Both the position numbers and the translations under genes were made by a program. The notes under the pieces were generated by a model. The model did not search any database. It had not been told where the DNA came from and worked only from the letters and a program-made list of their open reading frames with translations. Of a stretch of 64,000 nt of DNA, positions 31,932 to 40,627 are shown in pieces. The first letter of the stretch is position 1. Each line of letters starts with the position of its first letter. The stretch covers positions 1-64,000 of the forward strand of contig JBCCEW010000011.1 of the NCBI GenBank assembly GCA_039030075.1, read 5' to 3'. The DNA is from Myxococcota bacterium (GTDB lineage Bacteria > Myxococcota_A > UBA9160 > SMWR01).

Positions 31932-32813
31932 ATGTCGACCCATCCTCAGCCCGGAATCCTCGCCGACGTTCCGCCGTTCGCGCGTTACCTCTGGTTCGAC
32001 CTGCGCCCCAGCGCCAACGCCCGCGCGGCCCGCGCCCTCCTCGAGGGTCTCGCGTTCGGCGATCACGTGGTCGGGCTCGGCCCGGCCTTCGTCTCTCACT
32101 GTCGAGGGCAGGTCGACGGGCTCCGCGAGCCCGAAACGCTGCAGGGCGTCGGCGTCTCGACTCCCTCGACCCCGACGGCACTCTGGCTGTGGCTGCGCGG
32201 CGAAGACCCCGGAGACGTGCTGCACGCGTCGCGGAGCTTCGAAGCCGCGCTCGCCCCGGCCTTCGAACTCTTCGACCTGGCCGAGGCGTTCCGCCATCGC
32301 GAAGGGCGCGACCTGTCTGGGTACGTCGACGGAACCGAGAATCCGACGGGCGAGAAGGCGAGAGCGACCGCCATCATCGAGGCGGAGGGCGCGACGCAAG
32401 GCTCGAGCTTCGTCAGCGTCCAACGCTGGCGCCATGATCTCGAGGCCTTGGGGCGCATGGCTCCCGACGAGCGCGACCACGTCATCGGACGTCGCCTGGC
32501 CGACGACGTGGAGATCGACGGTGCCCCGGCTTCCGCCCACGTGAAGCGCACCGCTCAAGAGGACTTCGACCCCGAGGCCTTCCTGGTGCGCCGCTCGATG
32601 CCGTGGTCGGATCCGAGCGCCGAGGGACTGATCTTCGTGGCCTTCGCCACCTCCTTCGACCCCTTCGAAGCCCAGCTGCGACGCATGGTCGGGCTCGACG
32701 ACGGCATCGTGGATGCGTTGTTCCGATTCACGCGGCCCGAGAGCAGCGCCTATCTGTGGTGCCCGCCGCTCTCGAACGACCGACTCGACCTCTCGGCACT
32801 CGCTTCCGACTGA
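31932..32813 (+). CDS. Dye-decolourising (DyP) heme peroxidase
   Basis: 293 residues, without a Tat or other signal. The catalytic GxxDG motif is GYVDGTENP, the proximal His lies in AHVKRTAQEDFDPE and the heme-pocket segment LLEGLAFGDHVVGLG is present. Size and lack of signal fit the P/YfeX-like group. It should use H2O2 to oxidise substrates in the cytoplasm. The ATG follows TAGCGT (31920-31925, TGATAGCGT) by 6 nt, a leaderless-type start. Confidence 0.93.
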   Translation: MSTHPQPGILADVPPFARYLWFDLRPSANARAARALLEGLAFGDHVVGLGPAFVSHCRGQVDGLREPETLQGVGVSTPSTPTALWLWLRGEDPGDVLHASRSFEAALAPAFELFDLAEAFRHREGRDLSGYVDGTENPTGEKARATAIIEAEGATQGSSFVSVQRWRHDLEALGRMAPDERDHVIGRRLADDVEIDGAPASAHVKRTAQEDFDPEAFLVRRSMPWSDPSAEGLIFVAFATSFDPFEAQLRRMVGLDDGIVDALFRFTRPESSAYLWCPPLSNDRLDLSALASD

Positions 32814-32855
32814 CGTCGACTCGACGCACGCGGGTGCGCTCTCTACCTTCGCGCG

Positions 32856-33395
32856 ATGGGCAAGCACGCGTCTCGCGAATCTCTCGACGCGGCGTTGGCC
32901 GCGCTCCCCCCGGCCCCGCGCGATGAAGGGCGCATCCGACTGATCGTCTCGCGGCCCGGCGAGAATCAGCGCGACCTTCCCGAGAGCGTCTCGCTCTCCG
33001 TCGAAGAGGGCGTCCCCGGCGACGACTGGAACCGGCGCCCACCGCACGACCCCGCGGCCCAGCTCGCGGTCATCCGTCACGACGTCGCGACGTTGATCGC
33101 CGCCGGCCAACCGGTCGAACGACTGGGCGACAACCTGTACGTCGAGCTCGACATCTCGGACCAGAACCTGCCCGTCGGAACGCGCCTCTCGGTGGGCGCG
33201 GCCACCGTCGAGGTCACGCCGAAGCCTCACAACGGCTGCTCGAAGTTCAAGGAGCGCTTCGGCCTCGACGCGCTGCACTTCGTGCAGGACAAGGCCACCC
33301 GCGCCGAGAACCGGCGTGGAATCTACTGGCGTGTGGTCGAGGCGGGCCTCGTCCGGGTGAACGATCCGATCCGGGTCCTCGCGAGGAGCGCGTGA
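32856..33395 (+). CDS. MOSC-domain protein
   Basis: 179 residues. The MOSC Cys is in PKPHNGCSKFKERFG; preceding segments EEGVPGDDWNRRP and GDNLYVELDISDQNLPVG fit the domain. Stand-alone MOSC proteins are thought to carry or transfer sulfur for molybdenum enzymes. The ATG follows TACCTT (32844-32849) by 6 nt, a leaderless-type start. The stop overlaps the TrmO gene (GTGA). Confidence 0.9.
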   Translation: MGKHASRESLDAALAALPPAPRDEGRIRLIVSRPGENQRDLPESVSLSVEEGVPGDDWNRRPPHDPAAQLAVIRHDVATLIAAGQPVERLGDNLYVELDISDQNLPVGTRLSVGAATVEVTPKPHNGCSKFKERFGLDALHFVQDKATRAENRRGIYWRVVEAGLVRVNDPIRVLARSA

Positions 33396-33865
33396 CCATC
33401 GAGATCGAACCGATCGGCTGGGTGCGCAGCGGCCGAGACGACGTCCGCGACGACGACTGGGGGGGAACCGAGTCGAGCATCGAACTCGCGTCCGGGCTCG
33501 ACGCCTCGGCACTCGACGGCCTGGAGACCTTCTCCCACGTCGAGGTGCTGTTCTTCTTCGATCGCGTCGACCCCGAGCGGATCGTCACCGGCGCGCGTCA
33601 CCCCCGGAACAACCGCGACTGGCCCGCCGTCGGGATCTTCGCGCAGCGCGGCAAGAACCGGCCGAACCGACTCGGCAGCACGATCGCGCGGGTGCTGGGC
33701 CGCGAGGGCCGGGTGCTTCGCGTGGGTGAGCTCGACGCCGTCGTCGGGACCCCGGTCATCGACCTGAAGCCGGTGATGCAGGAGTTCCTGCCGCGCGAAG
33801 CGGTCTCCCAGCCCGACTGGTCCCGCGCCTTGATGGATCGCTACTGGCGGCGCGAAACGCGCTGA
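33392..33865 (+). CDS. trmO: tRNA N6-threonylcarbamoyladenosine methyltransferase (TrmO/TsaA-like)
   Basis: 157 residues. The family signature is HPRNNRDWPAVGIFAQRGKN followed by RPNRLGST; DLKPVMQEF and SHVEVLFFFDR also fit. TrmO uses S-adenosylmethionine to methylate t6A37 in tRNAs. This variant carries the HPRNNRDWP insert seen in one subgroup. GTG start overlapping the MOSC stop, so the two are cotranslated. Confidence 0.88.
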   Translation: MTIEIEPIGWVRSGRDDVRDDDWGGTESSIELASGLDASALDGLETFSHVEVLFFFDRVDPERIVTGARHPRNNRDWPAVGIFAQRGKNRPNRLGSTIARVLGREGRVLRVGELDAVVGTPVIDLKPVMQEFLPREAVSQPDWSRALMDRYWRRETR

Positions 33866-33987
33866 GGCTCGGCGCCTCCCCGGTCCCTGTGCTACCACGC
33901 GGCCGCGGAGCGATGGAGACGCGTAGTGTCTTCACGTCGATCGGCAGCGCGAGCAGAGACGGCAGCATCAGGGAGGGAAGTGGCGGC

Positions 33988-34176
33988 GTGGCGAAGTCTC
34001 GAGACTGGACGAAGGTGATCGAACGGCTCAACCAGAGCGGCCGTGGCGAGATGCGGATCCAGATGGGATCTCCGGGGAGCGCCCAGGTGACGCGCGTCCG
34101 GCTCCTCGACCAGTGGTCGAACCTCGAGGCGTCGACGGCGGGGGCGACCCTGATCCTGCGCCTGCCGCCCGCTTGA
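33988..34176 (+). CDS. Small basic protein, unknown
   Basis: 62 residues, VAKSRDWTKVIERLNQSGRG at the N-terminus then a beta-rich half (AGATLILRLPPA). The GTG start is chosen for GGGAGGG 8 nt upstream; longer in-frame starts at 33889 and 33913 exist. No family was recognised and coding status is moderate. Confidence 0.45.
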   Translation: MAKSRDWTKVIERLNQSGRGEMRIQMGSPGSAQVTRVRLLDQWSNLEASTAGATLILRLPPA

Positions 34177-34280
34177 CGCCGCGCGAGCCGTGGCTCTAGC
34201 CTGATCTGGCGCGCCCGCGCCGGGCGGATGCCTCGAGGCACCGTCCCTGACCGGAGGGCACCCATGCGGCGAGGTCAACC

Positions 34281-34679
34281 GTGAGCGGCCTCGAGCCGGT
34301 GGCGATCGTGATCGGCGCCGTCGTGAGTTCCGCGCTGGGAGCCGCCTGGTACTCACCGGCCCTCTTTGGACCCGCGTGGATCCGCGAGCTCGGACTGAAC
34401 GAAGAGGACCTCGCCCCCGATGCGGTCGCGATGGTCGGCAGCATCGTGTCGTGCTTCGTAGCGGCCACGGCGATCGACTTCCTGGTCGGGTCCACGGGTG
34501 CGTCGGGTTGGATCGAAGGCCTGGGGGTCGGGGCGCTCGTGGGACTGGGCATCGTCGCGATGACGATGCTCTCCGACGCGCTCTTCTCGGGTTGGAGCCG
34601 CAAGCTCTACGCCATCCAACTGGGCTACCGCGCCCTCTACCTGGTGCTGATGGGGGCCCTTTCCGGCGCCTGGCGGTGA
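34281..34679 (+). CDS. DUF1761 membrane protein
   Basis: 132 residues with four hydrophobic segments. The N-terminal GAAWYSPALFGPAWIRELGL is the DUF1761 signature. The family's function is unknown. GTG start with weak ribosome-binding sequence; TAGCCT at about 34197 may be its -10. The stop overlaps the next gene (GTGA). Confidence 0.88.
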   Translation: MSGLEPVAIVIGAVVSSALGAAWYSPALFGPAWIRELGLNEEDLAPDAVAMVGSIVSCFVAATAIDFLVGSTGASGWIEGLGVGALVGLGIVAMTMLSDALFSGWSRKLYAIQLGYRALYLVLMGALSGAWR

Positions 34680-35119
34680 GCGCCATCCCGGAGTGGTGGC
34701 GGGTCGGACTCGCGATCGGCTGGGTGGTTGGCGCTTTCGGCTGTGCCCGGCCCTATCCAGTCTACGACGGACCGACCCGACCCGATTCCGAACTCGCGTT
34801 CTTCGACGCGGCCGAGCCGTGCAAGGTGCTGAAGATCGATGGCCGCGAGGTGCCGCACCTCGAGAACTGGTTCGCGCTGGAGCCGGGGAAGCACTGGGTG
34901 ATGTTCCGCGTGCGCCGCCAGTTCCGGAACGAACAGGCGTCGACCAACTGCCTCGCCTACCTCGACATGCAGGCGGGCCACACCTATACGGTGCAGAGTC
35001 GCTTCGACAAGAAGTTCTCGGAGCACCGCGAGTCGGACATCTTCTTCCAGGTGACCCTGATGGTCGATCTGCTCAACACGACGACCGGGGAGATCATCGA
35101 GGACGTGGTATGCGAGTGA
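34676..35119 (+). CDS. Lipoprotein, unknown function
   Basis: 147 residues with lipobox AFGC near residue 23. The mature part is beta-rich (KVLKIDGREVPHL, GKHWVMFRVRRQF, HTYTVQSRFDKKF) and ends with two Cys-containing segments. The GTG start overlaps the DUF1761 stop, and the next gene starts inside its 3' end. No family was recognised. Confidence 0.78.
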   Translation: MSAIPEWWRVGLAIGWVVGAFGCARPYPVYDGPTRPDSELAFFDAAEPCKVLKIDGREVPHLENWFALEPGKHWVMFRVRRQFRNEQASTNCLAYLDMQAGHTYTVQSRFDKKFSEHRESDIFFQVTLMVDLLNTTTGEIIEDVVCE

Positions 35120-35505
35120 TCAACACAGCGGCTCTGTGGGGTTGTCTGCTGGGCTTCGGGCTCGCGTCCGCCGCCGGCGCCCAGTCCGAGGCGGAGTCGG
35201 AGGCAGATCGAGAGATCGGGCACCTGCTCGGCTTCGTCGAGGCGTCGCCCTGTCGGTTCGTGCGCAACGGAACGGTCCACGCGCCCGCCGAGGGACGCGC
35301 CCACCTCGAGCGCAAGCGCAAGGTGCTCGACCGGCGCGGGATGATCGAGTCGGCCGAGGACTTCATCCGGCTCGCCGCCACTGGCAGCTCGATCACCGGG
35401 CGACCGTACTCGGTGCGCTGTCCCGAGCGGGAGCCCGTAGCGAGCGCGGATTGGCTGGGAGCCGAGCTGAAGCGCTGGCGCGCCGCGCATCCGTCTCCGG
35501 ACTGA
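35110..35505 (+). CDS. Secreted DUF5329-like protein
   Basis: 131 residues: a signal peptide (LWGCLLGFGLASAAGA) and then REIGHLLGFVEASPCRFVRNG, AHLERKRKVLD, ESAEDFIRLAATGSSITGRPY, matching my recollection of DUF5329. Two Cys probably pair. The start overlaps the previous gene by 10 nt. Family function is unknown. Confidence 0.82.
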   Translation: MRVINTAALWGCLLGFGLASAAGAQSEAESEADREIGHLLGFVEASPCRFVRNGTVHAPAEGRAHLERKRKVLDRRGMIESAEDFIRLAATGSSITGRPYSVRCPEREPVASADWLGAELKRWRAAHPSPD

Positions 35506-35609
35506 GCGCGACCGGGCGGAGACGCCCAACCTCGGTACCCTTGCGGCCGCGCGGCGGGGCGGGCCGCGAGACAGTCCTTGGGGGGGTCGTCGATGGGCGA
35601 CAGTCGGCG

Positions 35610-36164
35610 ATGAAGATTCATCCGCGCATGGCCACCGAACGCCTGCGTCTGCGCCCGTTCGTCGCGGACGACGCCGAAGAGCTCGCGAAGCTCGGCAGCG
35701 ACCGCTCGGTGGCGGACACGATGCTCGATTGGCCGCATCCGTTCTCACCTGCGAACGCCCGGTCGACGATCGCCGCCCAGGCGGCGAACTACCAGACCGG
35801 TCGCTCGCTCCATCTCGCACTCGAGATCCAGAAGACGCCCGGTCTGATCGGCGGGATCGAGCTCCGGGGGCTCGATGCCGAGGACGGCTGCGCGGAGCTG
35901 CGCTTCTGGGTCGAGGCCGGATCCTGGAAGAAGGGATTCGCCACCGAGGCGGCGATGGCGCTGCTCCGGTTCGGCTTCGGCGAGCTCCGCCTGCACCGCG
36001 TCGATGCGCTGTGTCTCGCTCGCGACCCCGCAGGCGCCGCGGTTCTCGGGAAGATCGGCATGAAGCAGGAAGGGCTGCTGCGCGAGCGGGTGCGCAAGTT
36101 CGACTGCTACGAAGACGTCGCGCTCTACGCCGTGTTGGCGAGCGACGGCGCGGTGCGCGCGTGA
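35610..36164 (+). CDS. GNAT acetyltransferase, RimJ-like
   Basis: 184 residues. TERLRLRPFVADDAEELAKL, ELRFWVEAGSWKKGFATEAA and ELRLHRVDALCLARDPAGAA are RimJ/RimL-type features, with the acetyl-CoA-binding V-x-x-x-x-Q/R-x-x-G/A region as KGFATEA. Protein N-acetylation is the family's common reaction; the substrate is unknown. The stop overlaps the GDPD start (GTGA). Confidence 0.88.
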   Translation: MKIHPRMATERLRLRPFVADDAEELAKLGSDRSVADTMLDWPHPFSPANARSTIAAQAANYQTGRSLHLALEIQKTPGLIGGIELRGLDAEDGCAELRFWVEAGSWKKGFATEAAMALLRFGFGELRLHRVDALCLARDPAGAAVLGKIGMKQEGLLRERVRKFDCYEDVALYAVLASDGAVRA

Positions 36165-37156
36165 CGCGCCGACTTCGATTCGGCTGGATCCTGGCGTGCG
36201 CCCTGCTCGTGACGAGCTGCAACGACGTGCCCGCGAAACGCGAACCCGGGCCCGTCGACCTCCAGGGCCATCGCGGCGCGCGCGGCCTGCTTCCCGAGAA
36301 CACCCTGGCCGGCTTCGATCACGCGATCAACCTCGAGGTGACGACCCTCGAGCTCGACCTCGGCCTGACCCAGGACGACGTCGTGGTGATCACCCACGAC
36401 CCCTACGTGAACCCCAAGGTCTGCCAACATGCCGACGGTTCGCCGATCGAGGAAGAGCGCGGGCCTCGGGTGCGCGATCTCACGCTGGCCGAACTCCAGG
36501 CCTTCGACTGCGGCAGCCTCAACCCGGATCCGCTGCGGTTCCCCGAACCGCCGCGCACGAACGTGCCGGGCGAGACGATTCCCACCCTCGCGGCCCTCTT
36601 CGACCGGGTGAAGGAGCGCGAGAGCGGCGTCCGCTTCAACGTCGAGATCAAGGCGACGCCGGAGCAGAACGACACGGCCCCCCTGCCCCACTTCGTCGAC
36701 CGCGTAGTCGCCACGATCCGAGACGCGGGCATGGTCGAACGCACCACCGTGCAGTCCTTCCTGTGGCGCGCGCTCGAGCTCACGAAGGAGCGCGAGCCCC
36801 GGCTGCGCACCGCCGGCCTGGTGTCCCCCGAGACCCTGGGCCCGGAGTGGCTCGGCGGGCTCGTCCGGGACGACTACGCGGACTTCCTCGGCGTGCTCGC
36901 CGCGGCGGGCTATATCGACGAGCTCTCACCCTATTGGATCCAGCTGGTGCCGGGCGCGTACTCCCTGGGGCTCGGCGTGCGCAACTTCCAGGCCGCTGGC
37001 TATCGCGTGATTCCGTGGACGGTGAACGACGCAGGAGACATTCGCGCGATGCTCGGGATCGGGGTCGACGGGATCATCACCGACTACCCCAATCGGGTCC
37101 TGGACGAGATCCGGGGAACGGCCCACTCGGTCGAACGTCCCAGCGCGAAAGACTGA
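36161..37156 (+). CDS. Lipoprotein glycerophosphodiester phosphodiesterase
   Basis: 331 residues. A lipobox LLVTSC near residue 20 precedes the GDPD domain: QGHRGARGLLPENTLAGF, LELDLGLTQDDV, THDPYVN and a C-terminal YRVIPWTVNDAGDIRAM then GVDGIITDYP, in family order. It should hydrolyse glycerophosphodiesters in the periplasm. The GTG start overlaps the GNAT stop. Confidence 0.92.
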   Translation: MTRRLRFGWILACALLVTSCNDVPAKREPGPVDLQGHRGARGLLPENTLAGFDHAINLEVTTLELDLGLTQDDVVVITHDPYVNPKVCQHADGSPIEEERGPRVRDLTLAELQAFDCGSLNPDPLRFPEPPRTNVPGETIPTLAALFDRVKERESGVRFNVEIKATPEQNDTAPLPHFVDRVVATIRDAGMVERTTVQSFLWRALELTKEREPRLRTAGLVSPETLGPEWLGGLVRDDYADFLGVLAAAGYIDELSPYWIQLVPGAYSLGLGVRNFQAAGYRVIPWTVNDAGDIRAMLGIGVDGIITDYPNRVLDEIRGTAHSVERPSAKD

Positions 37157-37162
37157 GCGGCC

Positions 37163-37882
37163 ATGCCCGGAATCGAGAGCGCCCTCATCGCGTTGGTCAT
37201 CATCGCGTTCGCCTCGGCGCTCCAGGCCTCGATCGGCTTCGGGCTCGCGCTGGTCGCGGCGCCGCTCCTCGCGCTGGTCGACCGCGCCTACGTCCCCGGG
37301 CCGATCCTCTGCGCGGGGCTCTTCCTGGGCGCGATCATGACGGTGCGCGAGCGCAACGAGATCGATCTGGGCGGCGTGGGGTGGGCCGCCCTCGGACGCT
37401 TCCTCGGCATCGTGCCGGCCGGCTTCGCGCTGCACTGGGCCTCGCAGGCCGCCTTCGACCGCATGTTCGCGTCGCTCGTGCTCGCCGCCGTGGCGATGAG
37501 CGTGCTCCACGGCAACCTCAAACCGAAGCGCGGCGTGGTCTTCGGAGCGGGGTTGATCTCGGGGTTCATGGGCACCATCACCTCGATCGGTGGACCGCCG
37601 CTGGCCCTCGCCTACCAGAGCGCCAGCGGTCCCCGGCTGCGCGCCACCCTCGCAGCCCTGTTCGCCCTGGGATCGGTGGCATCGATCGCCACCCTCGCCG
37701 TGATCGGGCGCTTCGGCGAGGCCGAGGCGGTGCGTGGCTTGCTGCTGGTTCCGGGAGTCCTGGTCGGCGTGCTGGTGTCGGGCCCACTGCTCCCCTACCT
37801 GGATCAGGGAGCCACCCGACCGATGGTGCTCGGACTCTCGACCCTCTCGGCGTTGGCGGTGCTGCTGCGCGCGGCCAGCTGA
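37163..37882 (+). CDS. TauE/SafE-type sulfite/organic-anion exporter
   Basis: 239 residues with eight hydrophobic segments. SALQASIGFGLALVAAPLLAL and GFMGTITSIGGPPLALAYQS are the two homologous family motifs. Members move sulfite, sulfoacetate or other anions across the inner membrane. It lies 6 nt after the GDPD gene. Confidence 0.9.
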   Translation: MPGIESALIALVIIAFASALQASIGFGLALVAAPLLALVDRAYVPGPILCAGLFLGAIMTVRERNEIDLGGVGWAALGRFLGIVPAGFALHWASQAAFDRMFASLVLAAVAMSVLHGNLKPKRGVVFGAGLISGFMGTITSIGGPPLALAYQSASGPRLRATLAALFALGSVASIATLAVIGRFGEAEAVRGLLLVPGVLVGVLVSGPLLPYLDQGATRPMVLGLSTLSALAVLLRAAS

Positions 37883-37921
37883 ACGCGCCCGCCGGTGTGG
37901 CTGCGAGCTAGACTTCCCGCC

Positions 37922-38704
37922 ATGCGAAGGCCTGGGGGGCGCGGCGCACGCGCCGTGGTCGTGGTTGCCATTCTGGTCGCAGGACTCGCCGCCGCGCGCA
38001 GTCAGAGCGAAGCCCCCGCGGTGCATGCGAACGAAGGGGACTCTCGCGAAGCCTTGGCCGAAGAAACCGTCATCCTGCTCCACGGACTCGGCCGCAGCGA
38101 TCGCTCGATGCGCCCGCTCGAGTCTCACCTCGACCGCGCCGGCTACCGCGTGCAGAACGTCCACTACCCCTCGACCGAGGGCGATCCGGAGGCACTCGTC
38201 CGCTTCCTCCACGAGCGCCTCGTGGACTGTTGCCAGGCGGCGTCGAGACTCCACTTCGTCACCCACTCGCTGGGCGGCATCCTGACGCGCGCCTACCTGA
38301 ACCGGCACCCGCTCCCCAACCTGGGCCGCGTCGTGATGCTGGCTCCCCCGAATCACGGCAGCGCCTACGTCGACTGGCTGGGCGACTACAAGCTCTTCGA
38401 ATGGGTGCTGGGCCCCACCGCCAAGCAGCTGGGGACGGGCGACGACAGCCTTCCGAACCGACTTCCCGACGCGGACTTCGAACTCGGGGTCGTGGCGGGG
38501 ATCGGCGGCATCAATCCTCTCGGGGACCGCGTGCTGGATGGACGCAACGACGGCACCGTCTCGGTCGAGAGCACCCAGCTCGCCGGGATGAAGGACTTCG
38601 TCGAGGTCGACGCGTCCCACACCTTCATCATGCGCAACCCGGCGGTGATGGAGCACGTCGTCCACTTCTTGCGCCAGGGGCAGTTCGCGAACGAGGAGCC
38701 CTGA
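37922..38704 (+). CDS. Secreted lipase-like alpha/beta hydrolase
   Basis: 260 residues. Signal anchor at about residues 10-27. Motifs: ILLHGLGRSDRSM (oxyanion), FVTHSLGGILTR (nucleophile), MLAPPNHGSAYVDWLG, GRNDGTVSVEST and HTFIMRNP. These match triacylglycerol-lipase-like proteins. The ATG follows TAGACT (37909-37914) by 7 nt; an in-frame GTG at 37895 is the alternative. Confidence 0.87.
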   Translation: MRRPGGRGARAVVVVAILVAGLAAARSQSEAPAVHANEGDSREALAEETVILLHGLGRSDRSMRPLESHLDRAGYRVQNVHYPSTEGDPEALVRFLHERLVDCCQAASRLHFVTHSLGGILTRAYLNRHPLPNLGRVVMLAPPNHGSAYVDWLGDYKLFEWVLGPTAKQLGTGDDSLPNRLPDADFELGVVAGIGGINPLGDRVLDGRNDGTVSVESTQLAGMKDFVEVDASHTFIMRNPAVMEHVVHFLRQGQFANEEP

Positions 38705-38706
38705 GC

Positions 38707-38895
38707 GTGTCGCCGGCGCTCCAGTTCGCGCTCTTCTGCGGATGCGGTGCCGGCTTGTGCTGGCTCGCCTTGCGAGCACTCGGAAAACTGAAGCGCGGCC
38801 GGCGACCGGGCGATGCACACGCCGATCTCGAGGAGATCCGCGAGGAAGCGAGACGCATCTCCCGCGACGCGGACGACGGGTCCGGGCCGCAATAG
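38707..38895 (+). CDS. Small membrane protein
   Basis: 62 residues: VSPALQFALFCGCGAGLCWL as a transmembrane segment and a charged helical tail (DLEEIREEARRISRDADD). GTG start, 2 nt after the lipase stop. No family was recognised. Confidence 0.6.
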   Translation: MSPALQFALFCGCGAGLCWLALRALGKLKRGRRPGDAHADLEEIREEARRISRDADDGSGPQ

Positions 38896-38948
38896 GGACG
38901 GGCCGGCCCGCCCTCAATCGGCGTCCCCGGTGAACCGATGCCGGGAGG

Positions 38949-39326
38949 ATGGACTCGGCGGATTCCACGCAACCCACGACCAGCGGCCTCGTCGTCGGCA
39001 CGGCCGAGCAGTACCGCTGGCTACACGGGATCGTGAAGACGGTCCTGATTCTGAACCTGCTCGATGCGCTCTTCACCCTGCTCTGGGTGCGGTGGGGCGT
39101 CGCGCGGGAAGCCAACCTGTTGGTCGAGTCGCTGGTGAACGAGCACGCCATCGGGTTCGTACTGGTGAAGACCGCCCTGGTCGGGATGGGCTCCTGGCTG
39201 CTGTGGGAGAAACGCCAGTACCCGGCCGCGGTGATCGCGATCTTCATCGCCTTCCTCGCCTACTACTGGGTCGTGCTCTACCACCTCCAGTACGCCGGAC
39301 ACGTCGTTCGCCAGCTCTGGGGCTAG
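38949..39326 (+). CDS. DUF5658 membrane protein
   Basis: 125 residues with three hydrophobic segments. LNLLDALFTLLWVRWGVARE then ANLLVESLV fits DUF5658. GGGAGG lies just before the ATG. A CCCGCC/GGCGGG hairpin (39335-39350) follows the stop but lacks a T-run, so it is only a weak terminator candidate. Confidence 0.84.
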   Translation: MDSADSTQPTTSGLVVGTAEQYRWLHGIVKTVLILNLLDALFTLLWVRWGVAREANLLVESLVNEHAIGFVLVKTALVGMGSWLLWEKRQYPAAVIAIFIAFLAYYWVVLYHLQYAGHVVRQLWG

Positions 39327-39434
39327 AACGTGTTCCCGCCGCTGGGCGGGACCGAGTCCCCCCACCCCCATGGGCGCCCGGGCGGGTTAGAATCCGCGCG
39401 TGCCCCCTCGGGAGGCGCGCCCATCGGAGGTGAT

Positions 39435-39818
39435 ATGGCGAGCTTCATGCGCCCGTTCCAGTCCCAGGTCTACGCGGTGTTTCGGATCGTGGTCGGATTT
39501 CTGTTTCTCTGGCACGGCACCCAGAAGCTCTTCGGCTTCCCTGCCGCGGCGCGGGAAGGCACACCTGCCTTCATCACGTACGTCGCCGGCCCCATCGAGC
39601 TCGTCGGGGGCATCCTGGTGATGATCGGCTTCTTCACGAGCTGGGCGGCCTTCCTCTGCAGTGGGCTGATGGCCGCCGCGTACTGGATGGCGCACGGACT
39701 CCAGGACGTCTTCCCGCTCAACAACGGCGGCGAACTGGCGGCGCTCTACTGCTTCGCCTTCCTGTTCATTGCCGCCCGCGGCGCGGGCATCTGGAGCGTC
39801 GACGGCAACGCCTCGTGA
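39435..39818 (+). CDS. DoxX-family membrane protein
   Basis: 127 residues with four hydrophobic segments. FRIVVGFLFLWHGTQKLFGF, PIELVGGILVMIGFFT and AAYWMAHGLQDVFPLNNGG are family features. GGAGG lies just before the ATG, and TAGAAT (39388-39393) may be the -10. Family role varies, from quinone-linked oxidoreductase subunit to unknown. Confidence 0.93.
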   Translation: MASFMRPFQSQVYAVFRIVVGFLFLWHGTQKLFGFPAAAREGTPAFITYVAGPIELVGGILVMIGFFTSWAAFLCSGLMAAAYWMAHGLQDVFPLNNGGELAALYCFAFLFIAARGAGIWSVDGNAS

Positions 39819-40286
39819 CACCACGCGTGACACCAGGAAGCGGCAACGCAACTCCGGCGCTGCACCGACGGAGAATCGCGTTTCTCCGACGGTGGGACGC
39901 ATGCGGATACCCCCGGGGCAGTGGCGCGTCGCCCGGAGAGTCCCCTAGGATTTCCGGGCCGAGGAACACGACGAGCCGCCGACCGAGATCGCTTGACCTC
40001 CGTTTGCGGGTCGTCCAGAGTTTCGAGGCCCCCGGGATCTGCGAAGTTCGAAACCCGGGGTTTCATCCTGCGTGTCCGGTTCCCGAGAACTCCCTCGACG
40101 GGGAGAATCTTCATCCGGAAGAACTGCTTCCGGTGGACCGTCCGACGGAATGTCTCGAAGAGATCACTTGGCTCGTCTGAGTCGTCTGGAAAGAGCAAGT
40201 CTGGAAAGTCTCGAAGCTTCGAGGTCTGGTCGCGCCCCCATGTCACTTGCCGAGAACGGTCTCGGCCGAGTGAGCGAGAGAATCAC
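39819..40286 (+). promoter_or_regulatory. Long structured leader upstream of the RRM gene
   Basis: 468 nt with no convincing gene. Hairpins: GAAACCC (40050-40056) with GGGTTTC (40058-40064); the 14-bp palindrome CTCGAAGCTTCGAG (40210-40223); CCGAGA/TCTCGG around ACGG (40250-40265) just before the start. TGACACCA repeats occur at the left end. A long structured 5' leader is typical of cold-regulated RNA-binding protein genes, so temperature or RNA-binding control is plausible. Confidence 0.5.
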
Positions 40287-40580
40287 GTGAAGAAGATCTA
40301 TGTCGGCAACCTCCCCTGGTCCGCTTCGGAAGCGGAAGTTCGGGACTTCTTCTCCGTCGTCGGAGAAGTGCACTCGGTGGCGGTGATCACCGATCGGGAG
40401 ACGGGTCGCTCGCGCGGCTTCGGCTTCGTCGAGATGGAAGACGGGGACGCCGATAAGGCGATCAACGAACTCAACGGCCGCGACATGGCCGGACGGCCGT
40501 TGCGCGTCAACGAAGCGCAGGACCGGCGCCGCGGTGGCGGCGGCGGTGGTGGTGGCGGCGGCGGCGGACGCCGCTGGTAA
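40287..40580 (+). CDS. RRM RNA-binding protein with glycine-rich tail
   Basis: 97 residues. RNP2 is KIYVGNLPW and RNP1 is SRGFGFVEM, with a complete RRM between. The tail is RRRG, then twelve Gly, ending RRW; it is encoded by a GGT/GGC-type slippage-prone repeat. Bacterial RRM proteins of this type are induced by cold and bind RNA. Start GTG; a 468-nt structured leader precedes it and a strong terminator follows. Confidence 0.95.
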   Translation: MKKIYVGNLPWSASEAEVRDFFSVVGEVHSVAVITDRETGRSRGFGFVEMEDGDADKAINELNGRDMAGRPLRVNEAQDRRRGGGGGGGGGGGGRRW

Positions 40581-40591
40581 GCAGCCTATCC

Positions 40592-40627
40592 GGGGTCGCG
40601 GCGCGTGGGCGCCGCGGCCCCGTTTTC
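40592..40627 (+). terminator. Rho-independent terminator after the RRM gene
   Basis: A 13-bp stem pairs GGGGTCGCGGCGC (40592-40604) with GCGCCGCGGCCCC (40609-40621) around a GTGG loop, with one G-T wobble, and is followed by GTTTTCGTTT. It starts 12 nt after the RRM stop codon and is the clearest terminator in the window. Confidence 0.9.

Noticed and set aside
31932-32813. DyP C-terminus as an encapsulin-loading peptide
   Set aside because: The end DRLDLSALASD lacks the usual LxIGSLRG-type tag and no shell gene lies nearby.
30978-33512. 844-residue minus-strand open frame
   Set aside because: Antisense to HAF, DyP and MOSC genes; composition of a shadow frame.
39335-39350. Hairpin after DUF5658 as a terminator
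   Set aside because: Stem is short and no T-run follows.
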